Of a stretch of 64,000 bases of DNA, positions 24,470 to 35,000 are shown one piece after another. Position numbers and translations under genes: made by a program. Positions within the stretch are counted from its first letter, which is position 1. Every line of letters starts with the position of its first letter. The DNA is from Branchiostoma lanceolatum. Taxonomy: Eukaryota; Chordata; Leptocardii; Amphioxiformes; Branchiostomatidae. The notes under the pieces are model-generated. The model was not told the DNA's origin. It was given only the letters and a program-made list of their open reading frames with translations, and ran no database searches. The stretch covers positions 6,183,574 to 6,247,573 of the forward strand of contig NC_089733.1 in NCBI RefSeq assembly GCF_035083965.1, given 5' to 3'.

Positions 24470-27400
24470 TGTGTGTGTGCGTTCGGAAAGCCTAAATGAG
24501 TTGTTTTGTTGATATTTGGTATGTGTCGATGTTTTCTCCAGATGATTCGATTATGGGCCCCCCAGCGGCTTGTTATGGTACTGCAGTGGTACTGTTGTGT
24601 ACAAAAAAATTCTGTTGTCCAGTGACTTACCAACCTATCAAAACTCTTCACGGACATTACGTCAATGACATGTTTTGGTTTCTCCAGGCACTCCTCCAGA
24701 AGATGACAAGAAGTACGGAGAGTACCCGCTGGGCATCCCGTCGGAGGTGGAGAGCGGACGGTTCGTGCTGGTGGTGCAGGACTACGCCTTCGGGAAGTAC
24801 CTGGGCTACCTCAAACTCAAGTTCAACGACGCTGGAGAGGTGACCGAGTTTGATGGGAACCCGATTCTTCTGAACTCATCAGTTTCCCAAGGTCAGTTCT
24901 ATTTGTTGAGTGGATGAATTGATGCATAAACGATTGGATAAATGGAGCTTTATTTACGTGTCTAATATTCTGATCTCCATTCCTTGTACTATATTCGAAC
25001 TTGTATGATGACTAGGGGTGGTTACCGGTACATAAAATTCAGGTACGGTCCAGGTCCAGGTCCAGAAGGTCAGGTCCAGGTCCGGACCTGTACCTGTACC
25101 TGATTATAGTCATATTTGATTATATATGATCATATTTTGGAGAGCGAGACACACGTAAAAGTCTCCAAACGTCATGCCTGGAACGATATAATTTCTTAGC
25201 TTTGCACTTTGTCTCAAAGTTATAACTATACTCTCCTCGCCGTCTGTTTACTCATCCTTTAAGTGTTTCTAGATATGATTCACAGCTAACGTCTTCGAAA
25301 ACGACTTCTGTTTTGTATTTTCTTAGACCAGTTATGTAGCCGCCTGCTGGTAGCCTGGTACTATGAATTTTCTAATCGGTCCATAGGCCAGTCCACTGAT
25401 TTTTTACGGACCGGTTTTTTTGGACAGGTCCATTAAGAAATACCGGTTTTGTACCGGTACACGGTACCGGTACACGGTACACGGTACCGGTACCCACCCC
25501 TAATGATGACACATTACAGACGCGGAGACCCTGGCAGAGGTCGCCTCCATGAAAGGTATCATCGCGAACCTGACGAAACAGGAGGTGGGGAGAACACATG
25601 TGTTCCTGGACGGGAGAAGGGAGACGTGCAGGCGGGTACGGCCTCTTTTTTCATCTCTCTCTCTCTCATTTCCATAATAATCATTTTCTAAATCCATGTA
25701 CCACCTCACGGACCCGCTTCTTATATGTGTACTTGCATAGCCAATTTCTGGTACAATATTCGCCAACGGTACGACGGGAAAAGCTTAACGAAAACAGTCG
25801 AGTGACTATCATACATTTAGGAAGGCACACAAAAACGTAGGAAGACTACCCCGTATTGATAATTGGGAATTTCGCAAACTTGGTCGGTATCCACGTACCT
25901 CAAAACACGAATATAGAGGTAAAACAATGTGTGAGAAGTAAAGTACAACGTGTGACAACATTATCTACCGATTTCCTGCGTTTTGAAGATTTTATTATCT
26001 ATATAATGTCCTTGCAGTTACCGATAATACCAATGGCGGCGGTAAAAACGACCGCCGACAACCACTCTCAACCTGGCATGATTTGTCTCTCAAAATGCGG
26101 GAGATTGCGTTTCTGGAGGCTTGAAGATCCAAAATTTCCCGGGGGAGAATCCCCCCGGACCCCCCTAAATTGCGACCGCCTTCGGTGCCCCCCCCCAAAA
26201 AATTTTATTTTATTTTGGTGGACGCACTATGAAAATGGGCTGGCGGGAACGCTGATTGGGATACAGAGCTAGAGCCTTTTGTACTTTTCTAAGAAACATT
26301 GAACTCTGCATTGTTGTAAGGGTCCTCGGGGAATTTCAAGAACTCTATCGCTATAATGTTCGTCCTGCGTTCAGGATTTAGCTTATGGTAAATTTGATAA
26401 AACAAACTGGATTCAAGCATAACAATTTAGTCTCTCATGAATTATAACTTGAACCGCTTCTGGAGTGGAATGCTCCTTTAACGGGACAACATATCTTTCC
26501 CCTAACCTCGAAAAATGAAAATTTAGATAGTTTCGACTAACTGAATTAAATAGAACAAATGTTGCTTGGGATACAGGATACGCATACAGGCACTGAGCAC
26601 TGTATGTGCAACCAGTTTATATTCTGCCCAAATGAGATTGAAGATGAAAGTCACTTTATCATGAATTGTTCAAGATATAAGGATAAGCGCTCAAAGCTAT
26701 TCACCTTTATATCCGCTTGTTCAAATGAATTCAATGCGCTCCGTTCTGTCGATAGATTCAATTACATACTAGGAGGAGATAATCCCTGCTGTGTACAGAT
26801 AGGTATATACATCAAAGAATGTTTGGACATTAGAACAAGCAATGTATAAGTATATCACATGTGATATTTCGATATGTTGCTCTATCCCATATGATTGTAT
26901 GTAATCAAACTCATTTGTATGTACTTATTCGTTTGTATGTATGTATGTAGTAGACCTTACGAAAGTCGCTGTGCTTTTGTTGTGTCAATGAAGATCTCTC
27001 TATATGGAAACAGCAGGACAACGGTCAAGACAAATGTATTTTCTGCCTTGCATGTAGGGAGAGTGCAACATGGGAAATTTGATCACGGACGCCATGGTGC
27101 GACAGAACCTGAAGACCCCGGATGAGGTCAAGTGGGCTGACGTCACCATTGGCATATGGAATAGCGGCAATATCAGAGCACCCATACCCTTCAGGCCTCC
27201 TAATGGTTAGACTTGATTAGTTTCATTTATTAGAATGTATAAAAGACATACATTCAGGGCTATCCAACTAGCTATAAAGGGCTATCCTTGATAACTGGAC
27301 AATATGCAATATAGAATAAAAATGGTTGCATTCGTCAGTGCAGATTGAAATGCGTCAACGGAGATAGACTTTTGGTAGATGATGCAAATTATACAAAGCG

Positions 27401-29650
27401 GGGGGGGGGGGGTATTTTAGATACGGAGACGACCTGTGTTACTAACCTAACAAGTGCTAGAAAATAACGTTATAAAGATATCTGATCACTTTGTAACCTA
27501 TGTACGATATCAAGGCAGGTTGTTCAATACGTACAGTGTTTGTTACCTAGTCTTTACAGATTATTTGTCATCTTTACATTTGTTTTATATGAAAGTTCTT
27601 ACAAGTTATTGTTGTAAAGTCTTACGAAGTTTAGAAGTATCCATTAAAAATGATCACAAGCTTGGCTCTTTGTGACAAAAATGCTCGAGGCGAAAATTCC
27701 CCGACGAATGTTATATTTAATCACCAAGCAGATCCCAACGGTGGCAGGACAGTATGCATGGGATCTCCGGTGGCCGGCTGGATATTCTTTGGTCCATGGA
27801 TACTGTCCTGTCCAGTAAGCATGTATAGTGCTTTGATGTCCTTTCAGCTATCATACTGTACATTTATCTTTCTTTGTTTAAAAGAAGGATAAATGTAAAG
27901 TATGATAGCTGAAAGTTTGTAGGCTTGTTTTGTTGGGACCTCAGAGAACCTGATGTTAAAACTATGTATTTCAATCGTGACGTCACAGGGATTATCACAG
28001 GGGAAGACGTCTTGACGGTCGTGCCTTTTATGAATACTATTGACGTCATCGTCATATCTGGCGAGGCGCTGTACCAAGTGTTCGAGCATTCGGTGGCGGA
28101 GTTACCTGACAGTGCAGCTGGTCAATTCCTCCAGGTCTCAGGTGGGCGTTTTATTTCTTTTTATTTTGGCAAAGATTTTGAACCGTGCTAGTGTATTGCT
28201 ATGTTCAACTTTCGGCTGTTTGTATTGCATACCCGATACACCGCTTCATGGCATAACCATTAGGTTTGTACTGAACAGAACAAGCTGCAAATCTGGACGG
28301 ATTTATTTTGATCGACTCACACTGGGAAGGACCTCTACTCTTTTCGCTAAGTGTGGTGGATTCTTTTACGTGCTCGAGGTGTGGCTCTCCTCAAACACGG
28401 GACGTCCATTTAAAGAATTACCCTAAGGATGTCCCTAACCGAAGCTATAGGTGCTCATTTTCACCCGAGTGAAGTGAAGAAATTCGTGTTAAGTGTCTTT
28501 TCCAAGGGCACAACGTCGACGGGGGGCATGTCAGGGGATTCGAACATAGGACCTATGGGCAAAACACCATGCCATTACGCCACCACCGCAACGACACAAG
28601 TTTTATTATACTGTCTACACCCCCTACTCCTACAATGTTATATAGTCTTAGATAAGAAAGAGAAATTGAAAGTATATTTCTTGTACACCAATGACTTATT
28701 CCGTCTTACAGTTTTCCCATTCTTTACTTTTCTTCAGGATTCGTCGTAACGTACGATCTCAGCAAGCCTGTGGGTGAGCGAGTCGTGAGGCTGGCAGCTC
28801 GGTGTTCGGAGTGCAAAGTGCCTCAGTACCAGCCAGTGGAGAAACAGAAGCGCTACAAGCTCCTGATAAACAGCTACATAGCCGACGGCGGAGACGGTTA
28901 CACCATGATCAAAGACAACACGTTCAGCCGGGATCAAATCGGTAAAGATCTGAGTCTCATTGCTTGTTTGTTTGTTTGTTTGCTTGTTTTGTTTTGTCAC
29001 GCGTTTTCCGCCCAATTCGTCACTGTAAGTTTCTACGCACCACTTTAGCTGTGCGAACCCTCCCCCAATTTTAGCTTCAAGTTGACAATTCAAAATGATG
29101 GCGCCATTTTCAATTTGTGACGTCAGGTAAGGGACTCAGACCTCTTCAAACTAGGGGTCCCCAGAGGCCTAAAAATCAGGCTGAAATCTTTCTTTCTTTT
29201 TACCAAATCTCAAGATGTACACACATTTCAGACAAGAGGGTGTATACAAGTCTTAAATTGCTTCTTCCAAACTCTTTCCTCGCACCCCGCATCAGTTTTC
29301 GGAGTTCTCAGAGGATGCGATCTATATACTCGAATCAACATGGCCTTATTTTGAGAAATATGAAATGATTCCTCTGACGATGACTTAGGTTCATACGCAT
29401 TGGTCATGATAATGTGCAATAGACGATTAATGCATTATACATTCACTTCTTCTCTTACGCTGCAGGATACCTCGACTCAGACCTACTGTTTGCATACCTG
29501 AAGGATGCAAGCCCCATCACAACGGGTCTGGAGCGACGCATAACGTTCGTGGATGGTACTGCAGCCGGGTCCAGCTCGTCCTTGTCCGCAGCGTTCTTTG
29601 TGCTGTTGATGTCTCCAATACTGTCTATTTTCACCGCTCTAGTCGAGTGA
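18865..29650 (+). CDS. NT5E: Ecto-5'-nucleotidase (CD73-like), GPI-anchored
   Basis: Exons: 18865-19056, 20982-21119, 21723-21940, 24173-24358, 24688-24891, 25520-25635, 27058-27205, 27989-28141, 28738-28941 and 29466-29650. The enzyme family hydrolyses extracellular AMP to adenosine at the cell surface. The protein starts with a signal peptide (about residues 1-19). The metallophosphoesterase domain has TVLHTNDCHAR (D29, H31), LLDGGDQFQG (D82), GNNEFD (N114, then N115 where the family has His), ALGHSG (H214) and VVGGHSNTF (H237). The C-terminal nucleotide-binding domain includes AYAFGKYLGYLK-like, NSGNIRAPI and IADGGDGYTMI segments. A hydrophobic tail after a small-residue cluster fits a GPI signal. 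CDS is 1744 bp. Removing one G from the G8 run in exon 3 gives 1743 bp (580 residues, close to the 574 of human CD73), with all phases consistent. Whether that base is real, and whether the missing His abolishes activity, is open. Confidence 0.93.
19475..19592. repeat. Inverted-repeat element with (TGAA)n tract
   Basis: ACCAAGGAGGTTAT at 19475-19488 is mirrored by ATAACCTCCTTGGT at 19579-19592. Between them are ATGAATGAATGA and a TTTATTGCA segment. It lies in intron 1 of the nucleotidase gene. Confidence 0.6.
19795..20975 (+). repeat. 80-bp minisatellite (about 15 copies) ending at the exon 2 acceptor
   Basis: The unit is about 80 bp and contains GGCCAATGCAACACATTTTC and TACCACCATGTGTGTAGG. 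Successive ACACATTTTC anchors fall at 19841, 19921, 20001, 20081 and 20161, and so on, with a few 78-82-bp units near the end. The last copy runs directly into the exon 2 acceptor as ACACATTTTCAACATGCAG|ATC. The array therefore appears to have grown from the intron's 3' end. Open frames inside it are by-products of the period and are not genes. Confidence 0.92.
21723..21940 (+). CDS. NT5E: NT5E-like exon 3: altered catalytic motif and G8 frameshift
   Basis: It reads AFGNNEFDNKIEGVV at the start. A run of eight G at 21872-21879 shifts the frame just before the conserved KIAVIGYVTPNTTFLSFPG, which is intact one frame over. Seven G restores one frame from exon 1 to the stop codon. The frame as given meets a stop at 21942. 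The donor is GGGCC|GTGAGT, and this exon end is the founder of the adjoining 52-bp array. Confidence 0.88.
21905..23930 (+). repeat. 52-bp minisatellite, about 39 copies, each holding exon end, splice donor and CRE octamer
   Basis: The unit combines the last ~36 bases of exon 3 (CACCTTTCTGTCCTTCCCGG), the donor GCC|GTGAGT and intron start ATCACTGACGTCAC. Donors recur every 52 bp from 21941 to 23605 (33 positions). They then fall at 23653, 23704, 23752, 23800, 23852 and 23900, where several units are 48 bp. The copy at 22565 reads TTGAGT and that at 23852 GTTAGT; the others keep GTGAGT or near forms. Nearly every unit has the palindrome TGACGTCA. Sequence variants (CACCACCTTT and CACTACATTT) are interspersed. 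Confidence 0.95.
24408..24480. repeat. (GT)n microsatellite
   Basis: About 70 bp of nearly pure GT in intron 4 of the nucleotidase gene. Confidence 0.95.
25013..25502. mobile_element. hAT-like MITE (GTACCGGTAC family), copy 2
   Basis: The terminal inverted repeats are TAGGGGTGGTTACCGGTAC and the complement of GTACCGGTACCCACCCCTA. The exact 8-bp target duplication ATGATGAC lies at 25005-25012 and 25503-25510. The interior has CAGGTCC and GTACCGGTAC subrepeats as in 432-875. The right end is only 17 bp before exon 6 of the nucleotidase gene. Confidence 0.85.
25990..26235. repeat. Dispersed repeat fragment in intron 6
   Basis: A GC-rich segment with CCCGGGGGAGAATCCCCCCG and a C-run. Its wording resembles repeats dispersed in marine invertebrate genomes, but I cannot name a family. 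No coding role is seen. Confidence 0.35.
26550..26850 (+). pseudogene. LINE ORF2 C-terminal remnant
   Basis: The open stretch reads CNQFIFCPNEIEDESHFIMN, then CSRYKDKRSKLF. This is the Cys-His tail (C...C...H...C) common at the end of reverse transcriptase ORFs of jockey/CR1-type elements. It is truncated upstream and lies in intron 6 of the nucleotidase gene. Confidence 0.6.
27841..27915. repeat. 34-bp-arm hairpin in intron 7 (miniature element or miRNA-like precursor)
   Basis: Arm 27841-27874 (CTTTCAGCTATCATACTGTA onward) is complementary to 27882-27915, with one mismatch and one G-U pair, around a 7-nt loop. Size and pairing are within the range of microRNA precursors. Near-perfect short palindromes are also common MITE products, so function is not claimed. 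Confidence 0.7.
28210..28597 (-). mobile_element. tRNA-derived SINE, family A, in intron 8 of the nucleotidase gene
   Basis: On the minus strand it has an A box-like GGCGTAATGGCATGG and a B box-like TGTTCGAATCCC. The family body follows (GTGCCCTTGGAAAAG-like, GTGAAAATGAGCACC, GTTAGGGACATCC, GAGCCACACCTCGAGC). It shows many substitutions relative to other copies. Confidence 0.7.
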
Positions 29651-29736
29651 ACATGGTTTTCCAGATCATATTTCTGAGTAAAAAGTTGACGTTCCAATGC
29701 ATTGGAATTTCGAGATACGTCACTCAATATAAAAGC

Positions 29737-29825
29737 TACTCAAGCAACTGGATAAGGTAAAATAAACGGTCGGATCCTGCCTGAAACATCCGACCGTTTT
29801 CAAAACATATCCAGTTGCTTGAGTA
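29737..29825. repeat. Two-stem inverted repeat in the nucleotidase 3' UTR
   Basis: The outer arms are TACTCAAGCAACTGGATA (29737-29754) and its exact complement (29808-29825). The inner arms are AACGGTCGGAT (29765-29775) and ATCCGACCGTT (29788-29798). A diverged copy of the right arm and its flank recurs at 30803-30870. The structure begins 87 bp after the stop codon. Confidence 0.75.
29761..29766 (+). promoter_or_regulatory. Candidate poly(A) signal of the nucleotidase gene
   Basis: A canonical AATAAA lies 111 bp after the TGA, between the arms of the inverted repeat. Other AATAAA hexamers lie further downstream (for example near 30500), so use of this one is unproven. Confidence 0.4.
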
Positions 29826-29829
29826 ACAT

Positions 29830-31720
29830 TTGTGTTAAGAATCTAATACATGGGTGTCCAAACTTTATCAACGTTCGTTCGCAGTCATTGCGCAGTAGGG
29901 TTCAATTGAATAACAGTAATGTATTTATGTTAAAGCCCGAATGGCATTCTGTCTTTTACTACATTTTGGTAAAGCATTTTAGATTGTAGTGTTAAGTTGT
30001 GTTCTGTTCAAAACTGTTCTCAAAATATAGAAATAGCTATATATATAGACAGTGATGCAGTCGAAATCAGCAGCCGGCGTTTTGTTTTGTGTAGATTACT
30101 GTGGCCGAAGTTTCTTGAATTGGGTTCAATGACAAATGACGCCAAACGTACCCCGTAGGGTGAAAAGTAAACTTAATGTAGGTCTAGACATGGTCATAAC
30201 AATCGGTAATCAGGGTGTTTGTTCCGTACAGTAGTGTAGCTTCATTACAGCTAACGCTCGATTGTTCAGCTCACGTATTGACGTTGTGAAACACACCAGT
30301 ACGTTGGTATGGATATATTGATTTGTTATTTGTTACGATATTAAGTTGTTATTTTTTTCTCTATATCTTAATTTAGCATTGCAATTCATTCTGTTTGAAA
30401 AATGGGGATGGAATATTATAGACCACATTGGTCTCTACCTTCCCCGGCACTATGTGTATTGATCTGTCATATGTATGTAAAATTCTTTTACCTGTGCGAA
30501 ATAAAAAGACAAAGACAAATGAAAAGACAACGACACGTGCCGGTTTTAGAAATCGTCATCTATTTTCACAACTAATTTTGAATTTTGGGTTCAAACGACC
30601 AAAACGTGGATGCGAACTGGGAACAATGTTACTGGTCCTCCGTGAACCGAAAGAAATTAAATTTACTCGCCCACGCCAAGACTTTTGTCCTCTGATCCGA
30701 TGAAAAACACATTATTATGCCATTTGTCTCCTCTTTGTTAAAAAGGATACAACATTGCATTCTTGTATCCTCTTAGCTATATGAAACGTCTGTTTCAAAA
30801 TTTTATCCAGTTGCTTGAGTAACTATGTTTAGCGTATCTTATTACCTGGATGTCTAATCTTCATCAACGTATTTATCCTCTTGTTGCACTACTTTTTCCT
30901 CTAATCTAGTATTACATTGTTTACAGCTGTCTAGTAAAGTTGCATCAAGATTAATTATTAATTTGTATATGTAAGCTTGGCAATTCATGGTTATCAAAAA
31001 TGTCTAAGTATCAAATATATTGTGTAATAGATATCGGTATGCTGTGCACCACTGTCTGAGTTTTATCAATAACTTGTCGATCAATCAAATGCACCTTATA
31101 TGCTGACTTTAACCCAATGATTAGGTTATGTTCTGTCTGATATGTTGGCTAGTTTGCAGAAGTTGGCAGGAGTTTGCAGCCCGTGTGGTGAGTGCTCACT
31201 GCCGGAACAGTTTCGCCTGGACGTCCGGAAACCCTGGTCGGCCCAAAGCTGGCTTCACGGATTCCCAGTATTCTCTGGTATCCCTCCCACTGGAGAAACA
31301 TAGAAACAGCATTAGGAAACAGAAACAAGCGGAATAGATATAGTAAGACTGAGCTCTGGAACTTTATGGTCCATTTGTGCTAACTGTGGTCCCTCCTCGA
31401 AATACTCCACAACGTATTACTAACATTTTCAACCCGATTTTGCTCGGTACTAACTCTACCAGGAGCCATACTAGTTTGGTAACTTTCAGTAGCATTTTCA
31501 GTTATTTTCGCAATCGAGCCGGTGTCAGCTTTCCCCGATTAATCTTTCAATGGTAAGTATGTAAAAGGCTGTAAACAAAATATGTCCTTCAAGAGTCGCC
31601 ATGGCTACATATTTTCCTGCACTGGACGTTAACATGGGTCACAAGACTACAACTCGTATAATAGCATTTAGTAGGCCTAGGTCTTAAAATCCTGATTTCT
31701 CCATACAAACGCCATAATAT
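29830..31720. other. Intergenic region between convergent nucleotidase and BHMT genes
   Basis: It probably includes the nucleotidase 3' UTR. The only recognisable item is a diverged second copy of the 29800-29880 sequence at about 30800-30875 (ATCCAGTTGCTTGAGTAAC). I see no gene. Confidence 0.5.
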
Positions 31721-31722
31721 AT

Positions 31723-31932
31723 ACTGTAAATGCAGAAATGTTCCCGGTGGTTTTATGTTCGCGGTTTTCGCGGCGACCGTTTCACCGCGAACTTAAAACC
31801 ACCGCGAACATTTTTGTCCAATACTGTAGCAGTATGTGGCTATAGCACTGCCGCGAAATCAAAACCAGCGCGAACACTCCATTTCCCCCTAAGCGCGAAG
31901 TAAAAACCACGCGAACTTAAATGCATTTACAG
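31723..31932. mobile_element. MITE, ACTGTAAATGCA family, copy 2
   Basis: The termini are ACTGTAAATGCAG and AATGCATTTACAG, with internal CCGCGAAC arms in inverted order. It lies 127 bp beyond the BHMT stop codon and may fall within its 3' UTR. Confidence 0.75.
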
Positions 31933-32059
31933 CAATCACATGCATATCCATTGGAAATCAGTCACTTAGTTAACTAAAGGGACCACTCTAAAGATTAATA
32001 GATAAAAAAAAAATTAGTATGAAGTCTGTTGGACTGCCATACTGAGCGACAATGTAATC

Positions 32060-35000
32060 TTACTTCATGTAAGCTCTCTCAGACTGGTCAGACTTCATCG
32101 CCCCTCCCCACGGGCGGTGTTTCTTGCTGGCCTCTCCTAGCTTTCCGCCGCGCTCTGGGGACAGCTGCAAAACGTAAACAAATATACAGTACTCTATCTT
32201 GTTCATTTGCATTAAGTTTTTGTCTTATGATTTCATTTTTCTCTGAGAGGAATTTTTATGTTTACCTTTACGGAAGTGGAACATTATTTCTTCTTCGTCT
32301 AAACAAATAAGGTCAATGACCTTGACAAGACGGCTGTCCCCAAGGTTACTAAAGGTGCATTAGACACCTTTTGGTGTTATATTACATTATGTAGCAAGTG
32401 GCAGGACAGAGCTGGAGGGGCTGGTCACCATATACTGGTATGCAAATGTGTGTGAGTAGGAATAAACAGAGCAGAAGTTTGTAAAGGCTAGACCATGTGA
32501 AGGTAAGCATTGTGTATTTGCTTGCAAATGTCATCTTTGGTGTGATGGACGATATATGTCTGATAAAATGTACGTTCTCCGCTTAATGTGAAAAGAACAA
32601 GAACAACAACATTGGTCATCCATATTTGACAACAGTGACTACCTCTTCCGATATAGCCCGGATGTGGTGAGGTTCAAATCCACAACAGCCGCCGATGTAC
32701 CTGACCCCGAGGTCAAAGGCCGCTCGGACGAAGTGGTTGACTTCAAACCGGGTCATCTGGCGGGGTTCCAAAGCTGGCAAAGTAATACAAAGATCATAAA
32801 ACTAGCAAGAAACTTGGGACTTATCATTAGCCACTGCCTCCAGAGAAGAAGTCAAACGTTAACTCCCCAGTAATGTACGAAGAAACATCAGGTGGAATTA
32901 TAGTGTTGACACTTGTTACCTTTTACGTTATTGTATCCGTACATGTATGTGCCCTCGCTATTAGCCTACTGACATCAATTTGCAAATAAAGAAGGAAATG
33001 GTACCAGATCTTAATATGATGAATACGTTAGGGCGTTGTTGAATAATCGTGCTAACTGTCCATTTCTACTATTAAGGTTACTATCAACAGGCCTATTAAC
33101 ACTGGTCAAATGTTAAAAGTTACTTGATAATTTCTTGAGTAGAGCTAAGATGAATTTTCTTACCGAACGGAAACTCCGGCAGGATCCCCCATCCGTTCTT
33201 AGTCTGCTCGGTCTCCGGTGAAAGGAAGCCGTTTGGTTGGACCATCAGGTACGGGGACAGTCCTTCCTTCTCCAGCGCATCCTTCATCATCTTTATAGTC
33301 TTCAGACAGGTGTTCGCATCAAACCGGCAGTTCAACCCAACCACGTCAGCACCTTTGAACGGAAATGTATGGTTATGCTACGTACGGCTATGTCCGTATA
33401 GTAGGCGGTCTAGCCCCGGACAGGCCCCGAAGCCAAAAATTTGTCCTGAAGGACTGCCGGATACGGGGTACCTCTAGGTGTTCTCACGATTAGCTTACGG
33501 CGTGTATTTGCTACCAGGTTGATTTTGACTCTAAGTTAGAAAAACCCCGGGGCCCGGCCGTGCCCCCAAATAGCCTGATAGCCACAGGATGTCCCATGGG
33601 GCCACGTAGGGGTCGCGACTGAAAGTGCAACCATGGAACAGCCCGTAGACTACTCGTCGGTGCCCTTTTTTTCAATTGTGACCGTAGCATAGGAGGTATG
33701 AATCGTAGAATTCGCCCAAAAGTGAATAATTAGCAAGAAGAGTTCTTCCGCGGGAAGTTTTATATTTCCCCCTGCGCCTGGCAAATGAATCCCTATGGTC
33801 GCCAAACTCCGGATCCTTGGCAAAATCATTTTTCCTAGAGCCAGCGTAGTTAGTCTGGTAGAGACTATGTAAGAGGCACTAAAGTGAAAGAGTCTCTGGT
33901 AGAGACTCTAGTAGAGACTCTGAGTCTCTGGTAGAGACTATGTAAGAGGCACTAAAATCAGATTGAAGTACAAAGTGTGAAACGAGAAATAAGTCAAACG
34001 TGATGGGAGGTTGGTATCGCCCCCCGTCCCGGCACAGGAAGCACTCACCGGCTTTGGCCATCCTGACGGCACACTCCCCGGGAGACACACCGCTGTCATC
34101 TCCAGTGGGACCGATCCGCAGGGTGCAGGCTACAGGTTTCCCTTTTCCCTTCAACGCTTCGATAGCCCACTCTGCCTCCTCCACGTACCCAAAGAACTGT
34201 ACAGATACGTTGGTTCGAAAAAAAAGAAGTTTCCTACTATACTTTTCTTTTCCATTTACTTCACATCACCACGGAACACGGATCGAGAGCCATCCAGATG
34301 TTTAGGTTCACACTAATAACTGGATTGAGATGACCGATGTCTGTTTACCCCTAGTCTTAGAAACTTTAAGATTATGCCAATCAGCAAAGCAATTACAAAG
34401 AAGCTTGTTCCATAACGATATCGATACAATTTCTATCAATGCCACCTCAAAGATCACTTGAGTTACCTCAGCCAATAGGAAGTCCACAACGCAAATGATT
34501 TTACAGTGGGTGACGATGGGGTTCACATGACATACCTCAGCCAATAGGAAGTCCACTTCTTGCTCCATGAAGCTGTCCACTTGTTTGCTGAACTCCTGTT
34601 GCACGGCCGCCTTACCTTTCCCCTGAGCGTAGGACGGAGTGTTGGATAACCCCCCACAGATCAGGACATCCCCATCGCCAACAACCTCCTTCACTATGGC
34701 ACAGGCCTGGTTGTTTAACTCTTTGCACTGGATGTGAAAAACACATCGTGATATTTTGTGTCCTGAAATTGTCTATAAAACCGCACGTTCCTTTTAATGT
34801 ATGGTAGGGCGTAGTTGACCTCTAGGTATGACCTAAAGGTATATAAACTCTATACCTATTGCTGAATTTGACAAAACAAAACACGTTTTCGAAGACCAAG
34901 GAAATGCTGAATTGCATAATATATGCTGAAGGTATATGTTACGTCTGTTCGACGTTCGCAAATGTTGGCCCCCTAAATGCTTAGGCCACACCAAGTTAAT

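Noticed and set aside
31128-31383. Short plus-strand open frames between the convergent genes
   Set aside because: No similarity to either neighbour, and no splice or domain evidence.
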